This document shows, piece by piece, positions 36,024 to 47,479 of a DNA stretch of 64,000 nt; within the stretch, counting starts at the first letter, position 1, and every line of letters starts with the position of its first letter. Source of the DNA: Parelaphostrongylus tenuis (lineage: Eukaryota > Nematoda > Chromadorea > Rhabditida > Metastrongylidae); assembly GCA_019055375.1 (NCBI GenBank), contig JAHQIW010001437.1:1-64000 (forward strand), in the 5' to 3' direction. Position numbers and translations under genes: made by a program. The notes beneath the pieces are model-generated. The model had not been told where the DNA came from. It did not search any database and saw only the letters and a program-made list of their open reading frames with translations.

Positions 36024-36128
36024 GCCTCGGTGATGTAGTGGTAGTAGCACGCGTTTCCCAGTGTGAATGGTACTCGGGTTCGATTCTGCCTGAGCCCGTG
36101 TTCTTGCTCACCACCAAATTCTCTTAGG
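36024..36128 (+). repeat. tRNA-derived SINE-like repeat, family 56-kb, copy 1
   Basis: 36024-36095 is tRNA-like: acceptor GCCTCGG/CTGAGCC (imperfect), A box TGATGTAGTGG (one mismatch to TRGYNNARNGG), B box GGTTCGATTCT. A family tail follows, TTCTTGCTCACCAC and AATTCTCTTAGGCAC. The anticodon arm is not pairable, so it is not a decoding tRNA. Three relatives lie at 56.07-56.61 kb. Confidence 0.6.
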
Positions 36129-36377
36129 CACATATGTAATAAGTTATCCAAAAAATATAATGATATAAATCCAACAGTTTTAGTATAATTCATTATGTGC
36201 AATGCTTGCAAATTATAATAATGACTGAAGATTGAATAACAATGACTACTTTGTTGGTACCCGAGCCCACATTCAAACAGAAGCACTTTTTATTATCTCA
36301 CGACCTCCAGTAATCATTCAATAACTTGAACATCGAGTGCAACTTATTTTTTGAATGTTCTCTATATTACACTGAAA

Positions 36378-36690
36378 TAAAAAAGGATAAAGCTCTCGGC
36401 GTTGATCAATCCCTGAGGTATGCGCCATGCATTCAACTTCAACTTCTAACTTCGTTTGAGGTGACTGAATGCATATCGGGCCTTTACAATGACTCGCGGT
36501 GGCCTCGCGCTGAACCGAGTCAGAGTTGCTTATACTCCCAGACAAGTCTGAGACCTGCCTGGTAGCAATTTACCGACCCCGGAGTTATGGATGGCTTGGT
36601 GAGCCATGAGTGCGAGATCGAACCATTCACCTCGTGTGCGACGCAGAGCACCTCTAACCACTGCGCCACATGCGCTCACTATTACATTGT
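36378..36690 (-). repeat. tRNA-derived SINE, copy B
   Basis: The head at 36678-36607 (- strand) is tRNA-like, with perfect A box TGGCGCAGTGG and B-box-like GGTTCGATCTC. The body, of unknown origin, ends near 36378. It aligns with 21066-21318, which defines this as a repeat family. Confidence 0.6.
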
Positions 36691-36699
36691 AATAGTATA

Positions 36700-38870
36700 G
36701 ATATAATTTTATCTGACATTCAAGTATCTTTTGCTGGGCACAGCTTTTCATTCAGATTTTCAACAACATTCAGTAGCACAAATCTCAACAAATTCTCTGA
36801 AAATCTTGGTTTTTCAAAAAAAAGTTCTTATTGACTGTGCAACTAGGAGAATATTGAGTTGCGCACTTGGTGCTCGAATACTTGAAGGCTTAAATGGTTA
36901 AGTGGATAATGCTTGAATATGATATAAAATTGTATTTTAGCTCTTGCAGCATAACATAAAGGGCATTCAAAAAATAAAGTACACGTTCGAATTCTCGATG
37001 TTTATGCTATTGAGTAATTATTGTAATGTCGAAAAGAACAAAAAAGACTTTTTGAATATGGATGCGAATGCAGGAAAAGTACCACTCTGTCGAAAAAGAT
37101 ATTACACAGTGCAACATTCCATGCCACGCGTGTAAATGTTGACCGATACTGAATTTAGGGTGAACTGCTGTTGATCGATGTTCATTCCATGAATTATTGA
37201 CTGCTGTAATAAATAATACCGTAAGGTTTAGAAACTTTGGCTTAAGAATGTACAACTTCCTCAAGAAGTACTCTACAAGTTGATGATCGTACGCTTTATC
37301 AGGGATTGATCCTACTACATACTTTAAGTCATCCCACATAAGCTTCTTAATCCCTAAAGGACGACGTGTACCTGCTGAGGTACACGAGCGTTTAAAGGTC
37401 CATCTCGTTCAGTACAACTTTTCTTTCACACACTTGGTAACCATTCCAAAGTTAAATCTCTGTGATTTTGAGGACATGTCTAATTTTCAAAAAAGACGTT
37501 TTATTACGTTGTAACAGCGAAAATAGGTTATGTTTCACAATTCCTTTGCTTCATTTGCTCAAATGGCGCATCGATATGGCACTTTCTTTACTCTCGAAAT
37601 CCTTCATTTTCAGCGGTAATACCACGTCCTTGTAAAAAGTAAGCAAACTGCCATCCCTACTGAGCATTTGCATCACCTGTCTTGTGAGAAGTAGCTTACA
37701 TCTTCTGTAACTAGAAATTTCTAATGGAAGTCTGTGTGGAGGTATTATCGATTTGTACCTCGGGCAAGTGTGGGAAGTGTGCGCGTTCAACATCGCGCAT
37801 GATGTGTAACCTTTCATATCACCGGCCATTATCAAAAAAATGCACTTTTCGCTCTTTTCAAATATTTTAGTGATTATTCGATAGCTTAATTCTCGAAAAT
37901 TCAGAAAACAAAGCTGTCCTCAAAAGTTCAGCAATTATTCGATAGCACAAATTTCGATAAATTTTATGGTGTTTTTGGTTTTACAAGAAAGCTCTTTATT
38001 GCGCAGCAAAACTGAAATCAAGATGAAATTTCACATGCGGCGTTTATGACTTCGATACCGTATGTGGATGATGTATATTGCAACATTGGCATCAAGCCAA
38101 TGCCGTTCAATATCCAGTCGTTAGCTCAAATATCGAGGATTTCAACAACGTGCTTGTTTTGGAAGAAAAGTCTCTTCGCTAGCTGTAGCAAGAAGAATAA
38201 AACTGTGTTGCACACCTGAGTGTTTTTCGCAAGACACGGCCTTTCTCTCAGGCTTTCACATACATTCGATAGCGAAAATCTCGAAAATTCAGGGATATGC
38301 CTAGTTCCTGTGAAAGACTTTCTTAGTTCGTCGTTACAGCTGAAAGAATATTGGGCTTTGCACTCATCACGCACCGCACGCCACATGTAAAATGCGCTGC
38401 ACGATCGACACCGACGCGGAGTGTGAAACTCAATAATCTTCTAGCTGTAACAACGCACTCAAACGGCCTCCTCGGCAACCAAGCTTATTATTGAGATCGC
38501 TTCTGATTGTGCTCTAGAATGGCCATTAAAAGTGTGACGAAACCTCTGTGCAGCAAAAGATGCTTGAGTGTGAAAGAAAATTTTACCCCACTTTTACAGT
38601 ATAGTATATCGATTCATACCAATACAGGATGTTTGCTGCACTGGAAATGAAGTTCTATCAGTCCACTGTCGCTATCAGTATCATCTATCACCCTCTTTAT
38701 GAGAGGAGATCGCCGAGTGAGGCCACTTCATTGAGCAAGCTTCACTGAAGAGGATCGTAATCTGCCTCATTACAAGGACACCACAGGCGACTAAGCACTG
38801 TGGACGGTCGGCTCAAACCGTCGGCCCAGAACTAAACGGAGATGACGGAACGTCTGCCAATGAATACCAC
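36700..38870. other. intergenic, dispersed motif copies
   Basis: Four copies of the dispersed core motif, all on - (37436-37462, 37869-37900, 37929-37958, 38260-38290), two of them about 60 bp apart. No gene is recognised. Confidence 0.4.
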
Positions 38871-38889
38871 TGACAACCTCGTGTATGGT

Positions 38890-40060
38890 GAAGATCCAAA
38901 AAGATTTTGGAATCACTTTGAGAAAAAAAAACGAACCTTTTGAAGAAGTGCCTAAAAAACTGCTTAGAGTTTAAATGGTCCGGAAAGTATTACAAACAAC
39001 TTAAGGCTTGGCCATAGAACAACGACTGGCATCAACTCTTGCCATTGCGTTGATGTCTAACATTGAAGCTCCCATACTCAGTTCTCGGGCTACCACTCTA
39101 CTGCAGATATATTGACGACTGCTTTGTCATTATCTCCAACATAAGAGGACATAATCAAATGCTTTGAATTACTCAAACACAATTGGCAGTACATAAGGTT
39201 AACCCGAGAAAAGCCTAAAAAAGATTGGCTTTCATTCCTTAACGTCCAAGTTAATCTTTCCAGTAATGACTACGATATAAATGGTATCGGAAGCCAAGTG
39301 ATAAAAACATATTGGTTCATAACTTCTCTTCGCACCCTTTCCCATCAAACTATCGCTCATAAAAACATGTTTTGCACAGCCGCTGGCGAGTGCACAGAAA
39401 AGAGAGCAGAAGGAAGAATCATTGACCTGACGCGAAAAATAGCCGTCTCCAATGGCTACAAAACTGTAGCACATCAGATTAGGTTTAGAGAAATATTCAA
39501 ATGTTCAAACAACAAAAGCAGTGGGAACAAGATGCCGTTTCATCCTGCCCTTTATTTCAGATGAAATAAGTATAGCTATAAGCGATGTTTGTAAAGGACA
39601 GGTGTAGAGAAATCAGTAACCTTGACTGAAGTACCACTGACGACTCTCACACGCCATTTAGACTGCAATCGCCTATATGATGGTCTATGTTCCACAAAAA
39701 GTACATGTTATGCCCCAGTAGTAAAGACGGCGACTGCATAAGTTTAGGCCTAATTTACGTGACCTCTTGCAAAGCGATCGGATACGAGTATATTGGAGAA
39801 AGAGAAGAGCGCTCCACATCCATGTAGAAAAACACCTACGGATTCCGTAATAATGTCTTAAAATCTCCATTAGGGGCGCATAAGTACGGACACAAAACAA
39901 CGATGATTTGCAGTCACGGTCACTGTCCTCGCTGGAGAACAAAAGACCTCAGCGCGAAAAACGCTAGAAGCGTTTTGGATTTATGCCAAAAACCCCAAGA
40001 TGAATCGCAAAGACGAATACCTTGTCATCAAACATGACTTTGCTTAAGTTCTCAAATCGA
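38890..40060 (+). pseudogene. Penelope-like element relic 2, RT and GIY-YIG
   Basis: The most complete PLE relic. The RT block at about 39010-39140 has LASTLAIALMSNIEAPIL then, in another frame, YCRYIDDCFVIISN with the catalytic Asp pair (39099-39140). The linker at 39380-39560 has LTRKIAVSNGYKTVAHQIRF. The GIY-YIG core at about 39745-39800 is GLIYVTSCKAIGYEYIGERE, where the usual ET-G-R has lost its Gly. The C-terminus at 39950-40045 has SARKTLEAFWIYAKNPKMN and RKDEYLVIKHDF. Frame changes and stops throughout. The 3' module at 40254-40285 follows by about 200 bp, in the same arrangement as relics 3 and 4. Confidence 0.75.
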
Positions 40061-40253
40061 AATTTGATTTGGGTCACGTGGCCTCGCTTCTCACACATAG
40101 TCTTCGTTCATGCAAGACTGTGAGCGGTTCGAGTCGCTCCACATAACATCTCATGTACCCTAAAACAGCAACAAACGATGCGTAAGCTGTTCTGCTTCGG
40201 TTTTGAGAATGTTTGACTGAGTATGTTGCATAACACTTTGACTCCTTCAGGCG

Positions 40254-40285
40254 TCTAAAAAGGCGACCAAGCCGAAACGCCAGCC
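40254..40285 (+). ncRNA. PLE 3' module with hammerhead-like core
   Basis: AGGCGACCAAGCCGAAACG followed by CCAGCCA. A GGC/GCC stem closes the loop before GAAACG; the first box has decayed to TCTAAAA. It lies downstream of PLE relic 2. Confidence 0.3.
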
Positions 40286-40569
40286 AACGTGTATAGTGCT
40301 GTTTATCTCTACGTACAAGACATCAACTTATCATCTCGTATTGCTGAATAAGATAATCAAGGAGTCATTTAATCTATACGAGGTTAATCGATAGTTGGTC
40401 ATGGAGTTTTGGCACTAGCAACACCAAATTTACTTAGCAAAAGCAATCACAAACTGCGTGATTTCGGTATCGCTCAGTTGCGGATTTCCTTGAAAATATT
40501 TGAGTAGACAAATTGGCTATGGTGGCTTCACGATGGAACTACCTTGGAAACAAATTCGTCTGCCGCGTA

Positions 40570-40800
40570 TGCACGAATGGCACGTAGGGAAAATGCTACT
40601 GAAGCGGCTCGCCAGATGAATGGAGCTTGGAACAACGATAACGTTTGTAGAATGGACTGCTAGGAAATGGATTGTAAAGTCCAAAACTGGAAAAATAGTC
40701 TGGAGGACATGTCACGTTCGGATCGTCCACAAGAAGCCCCACTATTTCGGGCGCTGCTTCATGACATTTCCTTCCTACGCGCCATTCGTGCATGATTAAT
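40570..40800 (+). pseudogene. mariner transposase N-terminal relic in a hairpin arrangement
   Basis: The + strand reads MARRENATEAARQMNGAWNN and later LEDMSRSDRPQE, the helix-turn-helix region and LEDxPRSGRP linker of mariner transposases, with a stop between. The 5' 50 bp recur inverted at 40745-40795 (GCACGAATGGC on + near 40572, its complement GCCATTCGTGC near 40782), so the fragment is a foldback of the ORF's start. No catalytic domain. Confidence 0.65.
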
Positions 40801-41784
40801 ATGCGATTTCTTACCTAAGACAGCTCCATCTTAAATAAGGCACACAACTAAGATGTCCGCAAAAAGATGCGCAGTGAACGGCACCAAATCATGGACTTTT
40901 TACCTTTTAATGAATTCGGTATTATATTGTTGTAGTGCCAAAACTTATAAAACCACCCAATAAAACAATCTATTGCGAGGCTGGACAATCGCTCTAAATA
41001 AGTGCTAAAGATAAGTTGTAAGTGATATGAACGATTTTGTGAGTATGAACTTCTCATAAAGCTTTATTAGATTCGTAGACAATTTTGACTTCAATTATAA
41101 AATTTCCGCCATTTTGTTGCTCTGATTTCGATCAAGTAGTGTAGGAAATGCCTCATTTCAGCATCTCCTTGATTGAACATGAGCATATTTTTTGTTGAGG
41201 TTTTTGAGTTTAAAACATTGTTAATTTACACGACTCTCTACGCGGAACTACCAAGTCAAAAAACAAGTTCTGCGGAGGAACGCTCTTCAAGTATTGCACA
41301 GCTCTTAACAGTTGGCCTACCGTAACACTAGAAATGGAGTCGTTGACTGCTTAGTCATGCCATAAAATCAAATGCTGCAACAACAAAGATAATTTTTTGC
41401 AAGAATTTGGGTCAAAATTCTTGAGAAAAATTGATGAAATCTTTATACATTGAAAGCGGTAAAATCTTTATCAAATTCCAATAACATTGCGCCTTTATGA
41501 ATTGGGTAAAGAAGTTTCTGTGGCCTGAAAGGAACCAATATAATGAGCACAACATCAACAGCACACGAACACACTCAGCATCATGGATAGAATAAGAACT
41601 CCAGCTATAAGAATGGAACGCCCTATCATTTTTTTCATTTCTTCCCAACGGCAGTGAAGTCTTTTTATCGTAAATGTTAGCATTCTTCATCTTAGTGATA
41701 TATTTTTTGGATACCAAATACTTGAACGTCCACATCGACTATAGTGCTTATAATCTTGAGTGATTAGTCACAGTTTCTTAGACA

Positions 41785-41808
41785 ATATATATATATATAT
41801 ATATATAT
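41785..41808. repeat. (TA)n microsatellite
   Basis: Uninterrupted AT dinucleotides. Confidence 0.95.
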
Positions 41809-42944
41809 GAGAAGGCTAGAAGTTGAAGAAACTCACATGTCTTCTTGCTTCGCTCATTTCAAACGAGCTTTTCAGTCTCCCCCATCTAAGGTGTTCCGCT
41901 ACAATTTTCTTTCACTTTCGCTGAGTCTAGCTTACGTCTGCTTTCCATGCAGTGCACATATTCAGGGTTTCGTTTCTAAATCTGTTGGTCGTTCAGCACA
42001 AACCTCAGCGAAGGAAAGTCCCTGGAACTTAGTTCAGTGGTTTATAAACACTGAAAGCCTGAGGTGATTAAGAGAGCTTTAGAGAAAAGGTATGTGTGAA
42101 TTAACTAACTCACCAAGGCATAAGCACTTAGACACGGAAAATTGTTCCAATAACTTGTTCAGCAAGCTTATCGAGAAGTTCTTAAGTCTCCAGTTGTTTC
42201 CATTTTTCCGACGATGAAACGCTCGTCACGCAGCAACTCACCTGGGATGAGACACTTCATGAAGTTCAACACGGTGTACAACATGCACTATTCTTCCTAA
42301 TACGCCCGCCTCTTGAAGCTGAGCAAATGGGAAATAGAGGTCTAAATGAAATTTGAAGCGGAAATGGTTATTCACTATTGTGGTGTTCAAAGTTAAGGGC
42401 TTTTTTATTATCATCTTAGATATATCAAAAGATAGACATCAGGCAAGAAACATTCTCATCTCAACAGCAACGTAGTCATGTATGGTACGTGGTAGAAATC
42501 TGGATTGTTAGTGCAACTACGAAAGAAATCCACCCATTCACTAAATTCACCGTTGATATAAAATTAGGAGGTGAAGACCAAGGAATTTTTGCACGGCTAT
42601 TTAGAGCAAAAAGACTTTCTTACCAGTCAATTAGCCCTCTACTAAAGATATTCTTTAGCTGTCGTTTGATACATCGCGATTCTAGAAGACATTCCTCTGA
42701 TATATCAAATATTCAAAAAGTTGCGACGGGTATGTCACCCATGTGCGGCTTCATCAAATGACTATGTGGTAGAGAATTTATATTTAGATATACATCACAT
42801 AGAAAACATCGACTTAAAAAATTACGGGGAATTATGACAATTGCAGCTATAGTTCGCTGCAACTTGGATGGATGGTGTGAGAGTTCCGTGCTTGCTAAGA
42901 TAAATCCAAACTGAGAGATTTCCGAAAGTGTATATATGTATATG

Positions 42945-42980
42945 CTATTTATTTATTTATTTCTTTACTTATTTATTTAT
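42945..42980. repeat. (TTTA)n microsatellite
   Basis: Tetranucleotide TTTA repeats with a few substitutions. Confidence 0.85.
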
Positions 42981-43110
42981 AAACACATATAAATCTATAT
43001 CCGCCCTTCATTCTTTTTTCCGATTCCTCTTCAAGTGCTGTGTTCATTGTGTGGATTACATTATTTTAGAATTCAACTCATTTTCTCGTCTTATTTCTGA
43101 ACGCCATAGA

Positions 43111-43250
43111 ATACTGTCCGAGCCCGTCTCCTGACAATCCCGAAGATAGCCTGGCGATGGCGTTCAATAGGGGGTCCGTTGTTGACTGCCGGAGAGCTGG
43201 AGATTGGCTACACGCGTGCCGCGTCGAGCGTAACAACTACTTGATCACGG
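43111..43250 (+). repeat. dispersed repeat, copy 1 of 2
   Basis: Shares with 62920-63061 the blocks GATAGCCTGG, TGGCGTT, GTTCGTTGTTGACT (here GTCCGTTGTTGACT) and a GAGCG/GAACGT..AACAAC/GCAAC end. The family is unknown. It is G+C-richer than the surroundings. Confidence 0.55.
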
Positions 43251-43259
43251 CCTCAGTGT

Positions 43260-45790
43260 TCATAAATGGCAGAAATTATTTGACAAAATTGAGAAACACT
43301 TGGCTAATTGAAAATACGAATGACACAGCATTGGTTGTAATTTTTGCGACTCACTTATAGGAACACATTAATGACTACACTCAATAACTTGGGTGAGAAA
43401 CATCAAAGATTAGAAAGAAAAGAAAAGGATGGGATGGCCGATGGTGACCTGAATGTTAACCATAGCATGAAATGAGCAATGTAAGAAAACCGGAGCATCA
43501 CAGAAAAAGAATTTCAACTTCAACTTTCTTTTCGTCTTCTTTCCATCAATACAATCACTGAAGAGCGACCACGCTGATCTATTCGTTTATTACTGAAAAA
43601 ATGAACATTTTCATGCTGTAAACAAAATGAATATAGCAGCCGAATATGAAAGAGCAAAAAAGCCACGTAAGTGGCGTAAAAATTACACAAATATGAATGA
43701 AAATGATAAAGGTCAAAGGATGACACATTGTGGCCGAAATCGTTGCAGAACCCACGAGGTAGGAGTCAGAAGCTACGCCGCAGCATTCGCTACAGGTAGC
43801 CTAAACCATTTTGCAAGTGATTTCAGCCTATCAAAAGCATCTGGCTTCTAACGCTGCACCATCTATTCATCCATTTTTAGTCTAAGTTAGTCTGAGGCCT
43901 CTATTTCAGTTTCCCTAAGATTTTGAGCAACATGAAAACATGTTTCTAGTATAGTCTCAGTAGGCAACGAGTGCAATTCCAGGCGAGAGGCAGTATCTTA
44001 TTGACAATGGTAACGATCTCGAGTTCACTACTGAAATTGGCAAAAGGCGTTAGTTCATTATGAATAGCTCCTTCTCGTTTAATACTGTGCTTCACAGTCA
44101 ACTTTGAAGTTACTTAGTGTATTGTGCTAAAAGTATCGCTGTTCTGTTATTCCTAATTAATGTTGCGAGTTGTAGTTGAAGCTGGATTCTCAGAAATCAA
44201 ACGGTTAACCACGATGCGGAAGAATGACGGGGAAAAGATCCTTAGCAATATTTCAATGCGTGATATCACTCCTTTGTGGCTTGTGGTGTTCGTCACTTTT
44301 CAATAGTACTTTATACTTCTGAGAAGTTATTCACAATCAAATGTGGATGTTTAAGCTAAAAAGAAGGAAGCCCAACTAACTGAGAAGCTACATGTCTACA
44401 CAACCCAGTGCGATAACCGGGATAACATTCCTTACAATTCATTCGAAATGGGAAATTTCTATACGAAATTCTCAACTATGGTGTAAACCAGTAAGCACCT
44501 CTCAAGAGCAATAGAAATGGATGGAGAGACGATTAGAAGGATTCAAGTAAAGCAGCAAATGCGCTTTCATGATATAAGGATGAAACCATAAATGCTGACA
44601 AGAGAAACTTTAACAAAAATACAATAGTTTGGTGGTAGTAGTAAAATTTACAACCATGATATTCACTGCAGTTTAGTCGAAAGGGTAGGATGTGCAAAGG
44701 CGAAGATTAATGAACTTACGAGCGGATTGAGAGAAAGGAAATTATTCTGTGTTGATGAGAGAAAGATTTTCATAAACAAATAATAATATTTTGTGAGTTA
44801 CAATATTTAATTTGTTAATCGCATGGAGCTCCTAGGCGGAGATCGGTTGTTCCCGCGGCGCCGGTGTTTTCAGATTCGGCAACCTATGACATGTTGCATT
44901 ATTTCACTACAATAATGAGTGAAAACCTGATATCATCTGCATGTTCTCTCAACAAGATCATTTTTTCGAGGTAAGTACTATCAAAAAGTTCAAGCAAAAA
45001 AACCTACTGATTACCGATTAGCATCAGAAATTGAATCGTTTGACCCTGATGTCTGCAGCAGAACATGTCACATCTAAAAATACACAAAAATGAGCTTACG
45101 ACTGGAACACAGGAAACGGAACTTCAGTCCACTATAATGTTAGGAAAAAAGCAGTGAAGTCTGAAAAAACGTCTACAATGTCTGCTGAGACGATGTATAT
45201 CTCGTTTGTCTAGTGGATGTGAGATCAAAACTCAATAGTACGAAGGCAATTAGCGAGCCGATTTTCCAAACAAATTTTTTCCTTATCTTTATGCGATTAT
45301 TCGTCTTCACCGAAGAATTTTCCTGTAACGAACTACTGATACGGTACGACGCTGTTTCGAATTCTTCATCGTGCTGTCCTTTTGGAGAGCGTGGTAGACC
45401 TATCGACGACTGAGTCGGTTGGAAGGATCTGTTTCTGAAACACGATAGTAAAACAAAAACAAGAGCGTCATCATAGGTGTGTTTATCTCCAGAAGGTTGT
45501 GTGGAAGTTGGTTTTTTAATAATTAATTGCCTAGGACTTTCGCATCAAACTATCAATCACAAATTAACACCATGAACGATTTTCTCCTGGAAAAATAACA
45601 AGTTTGTCCTTCTACTAATGAAAAATAGCACAAAGGCAAAAACAGGAAGACTTTCGAGGGTACGAGGAACTGTGCAGATGGTGTGCTTATCAGCTCTCCA
45701 ACTATGTTTCCGAACTTGATCCAAATTTCCAAAAATTTGTTTTTTCAAGTCAAAAGTTTTGCAAGTAAAAGTTGGCATTTTCTTCAAAAA
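43260..45790. other. intergenic, nothing recognised
   Basis: No gene, RNA or repeat could be supported. Confidence 0.4.
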
Positions 45791-45805
45791 CAAAGATCGG
45801 CAAAA

Positions 45806-46040
45806 CTACGAAGATGAGCTTGCACAATTGCTTTCTCGTGTTCTTTGAGCTTGTGCGAAATCATGCGGAATCCAGTTGCCTTTGCGCCATTCTTTCCCTG
45901 CATCTTTCAAAATCTTTCGGATCTGCTTGTCTGAACATAGTGGACTCATCGGTCCAATCACCGGTTGACAAAATCGGATTTTCTTCAATCGCTTCAATGA
46001 TTGCTACTCAATCAATTTCACGCGGTCTTCTTGATCTCGG
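45806..46040 (-). pseudogene. mariner transposase relic, DNA-binding linker region
   Basis: On the - strand: DQPRSRRPREID, stop, VAIIEAIEENPILST, then in another frame QIRKILKDAGKEWRKGNWIP and HDFAQAQR. This is the stretch between the two helix-turn-helix units and the WVPHEL-type motif before the catalytic core. It begins exactly where another mariner's terminal repeat (46052) starts, as if that copy inserted into it. Confidence 0.7.
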
Positions 46041-46048
46041 TTGATCGG

Positions 46049-46440
46049 CCATAATATTAGGTTGGAAAGAAAATTTCCATCGTTTGGAATGGTAATGTCG
46101 TTTTTTCGCATGAATCGTGTATGATTTTCATATCATTTGAAAGGTCTACTTTTTGCGCATCTATTTATATATAATTTGTCTACATCTGCTGCAAAATGAA
46201 ACTGTCCAGGGAACAAAACGATTGTTGATGATTTTTGAGCACAACTATGTTTCAAATGCTGCTGATGCTGCTCTCCGAATCAACAAAGCTTGGGTAACCG
46301 CACTGTTGGAGAATCAACAGTCCGCGAGCGATTTCGTGGGTTCAAGGCCTGAAATGAAGGAGTTGACCGACAGACCAAGTTCCGGACGACCAACCGAAGC
46401 TAAGACATACCGCTTCACAAAGTACCGCATGAAAAAGCTG
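46049..46440 (+). pseudogene. mariner element 5' end with transposase N-terminus
   Basis: Starts TATTAGGTTGGAAAGAAAAT at about 46049, a mariner-type terminal repeat on a TA target. At 46195-46400 the + strand encodes RLLMIFEHNYVSNAADAALR and LTDRPSSGRPTEAKTY, the N-terminal helix-turn-helix and its linker. It ends in a stop at 46441. Remaining transposase and the other terminal repeat were not found. Confidence 0.65.
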
Positions 46441-47022
46441 TAGAATTTTTTGGTCAACTTAATAGTATTACAGATAACAGAACTCGTAAAAGTACAACCC
46501 GTTAACGATGGCCACAGGACACTAGCTATACAGGTATTATTCTCCTCACATTACACTTTGTATTCCGTGAACGCGTTTCACGTGCTTCCGCAACTCGCTT
46601 GGAAGTGGATATCTAAATGCAGTGAATACGGGAAGTGAAAGATCTGGAATTACTTTCGCATAGTACAAAATATAACCTTTCTCGGCAAACTGAACGCTCA
46701 TGGTTATTCAAGCTTCGTGTTTCTTCTCTTGTGAGTGCTTAGCGATGGATGACTGGCAAACGTCTTTGCACACAACTCATAGACGCATGGTAAGGACGGC
46801 TGCCACAAAAAGTTAGACCATTTTGTACTATTTTTAGTCACCAAATGGAGAACTACGGTCCCTCACCAAAGTTACTTTGATATACAGGTGCTGGTCAACC
46901 TCAACGTCATGCAGCCTTTCTGGATGTATATGCCGTATGTGCCGTTTTCGCAACTCCATTAATGCGTATACGTGAAAGCAGAAGGGACAGGACTTGTCTA
47001 TGACGTTTGAGATGATTCAGGT

Positions 47023-47462
47023 CCTGAAAAAGAGATTTGGAAAACGCTATAAAGCTAGACAGATCATGATTAATCATTAAAAACACTAACCTTTTGAATG
47101 GACGGATAGGTGCGCTAGAAGTGCTAGCCGTGTTCGGCCATGATGAAGCAAGGTAAGTGCTGTTCACTGGCGAACTCGTCCCTGCTTCGAGCTCTGACTC
47201 CTCCTCTCTCTCTGACTGAGATCTCCGCCGCTGTTCGAATATCTTTTCTCTGTTCTCACAGTAATAACGATGGCGCTAAAACGAAAAAAAAACAGCTAGA
47301 ATACTTCCACATTGAGTAGTCTTAAATGATAAACATACATCAAGCTTCTCCTTTTGTCCAAAATTTTGACCACATTCGCACCCAAACGTTCTAGAAATCT
47401 TCGTACCGTCTAAGGCACGATCGTGAACTTTGCTAATATGAGTCTCAAAGGTAAGTTCCTTT
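47023..47462 (-). CDS. zinc-finger protein gene, partial (at least two exons)
   Basis: Exon A 47462-47339 (acceptor ATTTCTTTCAG, donor GTATGT) and exon B 47275-47091 (acceptor CGTTTTAG, donor GTTAGT) join in phase 0. The joined protein reads FETHISKVHD (the second half of a C2H2-type finger, H-x4-H), a spacer, then CECGQNFGQKEKLD-RHRYYC across the splice. That is finger-like with the usual F, L and H spacing but Cys-x-Cys and a final Cys. Next comes an acidic/basic Ser-rich tail (REEESELEAG) ending PIRPFKR. A further acceptor (TTTTTCAG) at 47024 would add only Thr and a stop. The first half of finger 1 must lie on an upstream exon that I could not place. Probably a nuclear DNA- or RNA-binding protein; the family is inferred from the pattern only. 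Confidence 0.45.
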
Positions 47463-47479
47463 CTGAAAGAAATAAATCA

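Larger units (their letters stand above)
40860..43100. other. intergenic, simple repeats only
   Basis: Contains a (TA)n tract at 41785-41808 and a TTTA-rich run at 42945-42980. No domain was recognised in the 80-107-codon frames here. Confidence 0.4.

Noticed and set aside
40080..40145. tRNA-like stretch ending GCGGTTCGAGTCGCTCC
   Set aside because: Resembles a B box but no A box or acceptor stem could be placed; it lies in the PLE 3' region.
41412..41735. 107-codon - strand frame
   Set aside because: No recognisable family, low-complexity Lys/Asn composition expected from AT-rich DNA, and no splice sites.
46907..47031. Third coding exon of the zinc-finger gene
   Set aside because: The acceptor at 47024 is good, but joining in the phase required by exon B gives Thr then a stop; it can only be a terminal exon or 3' UTR.
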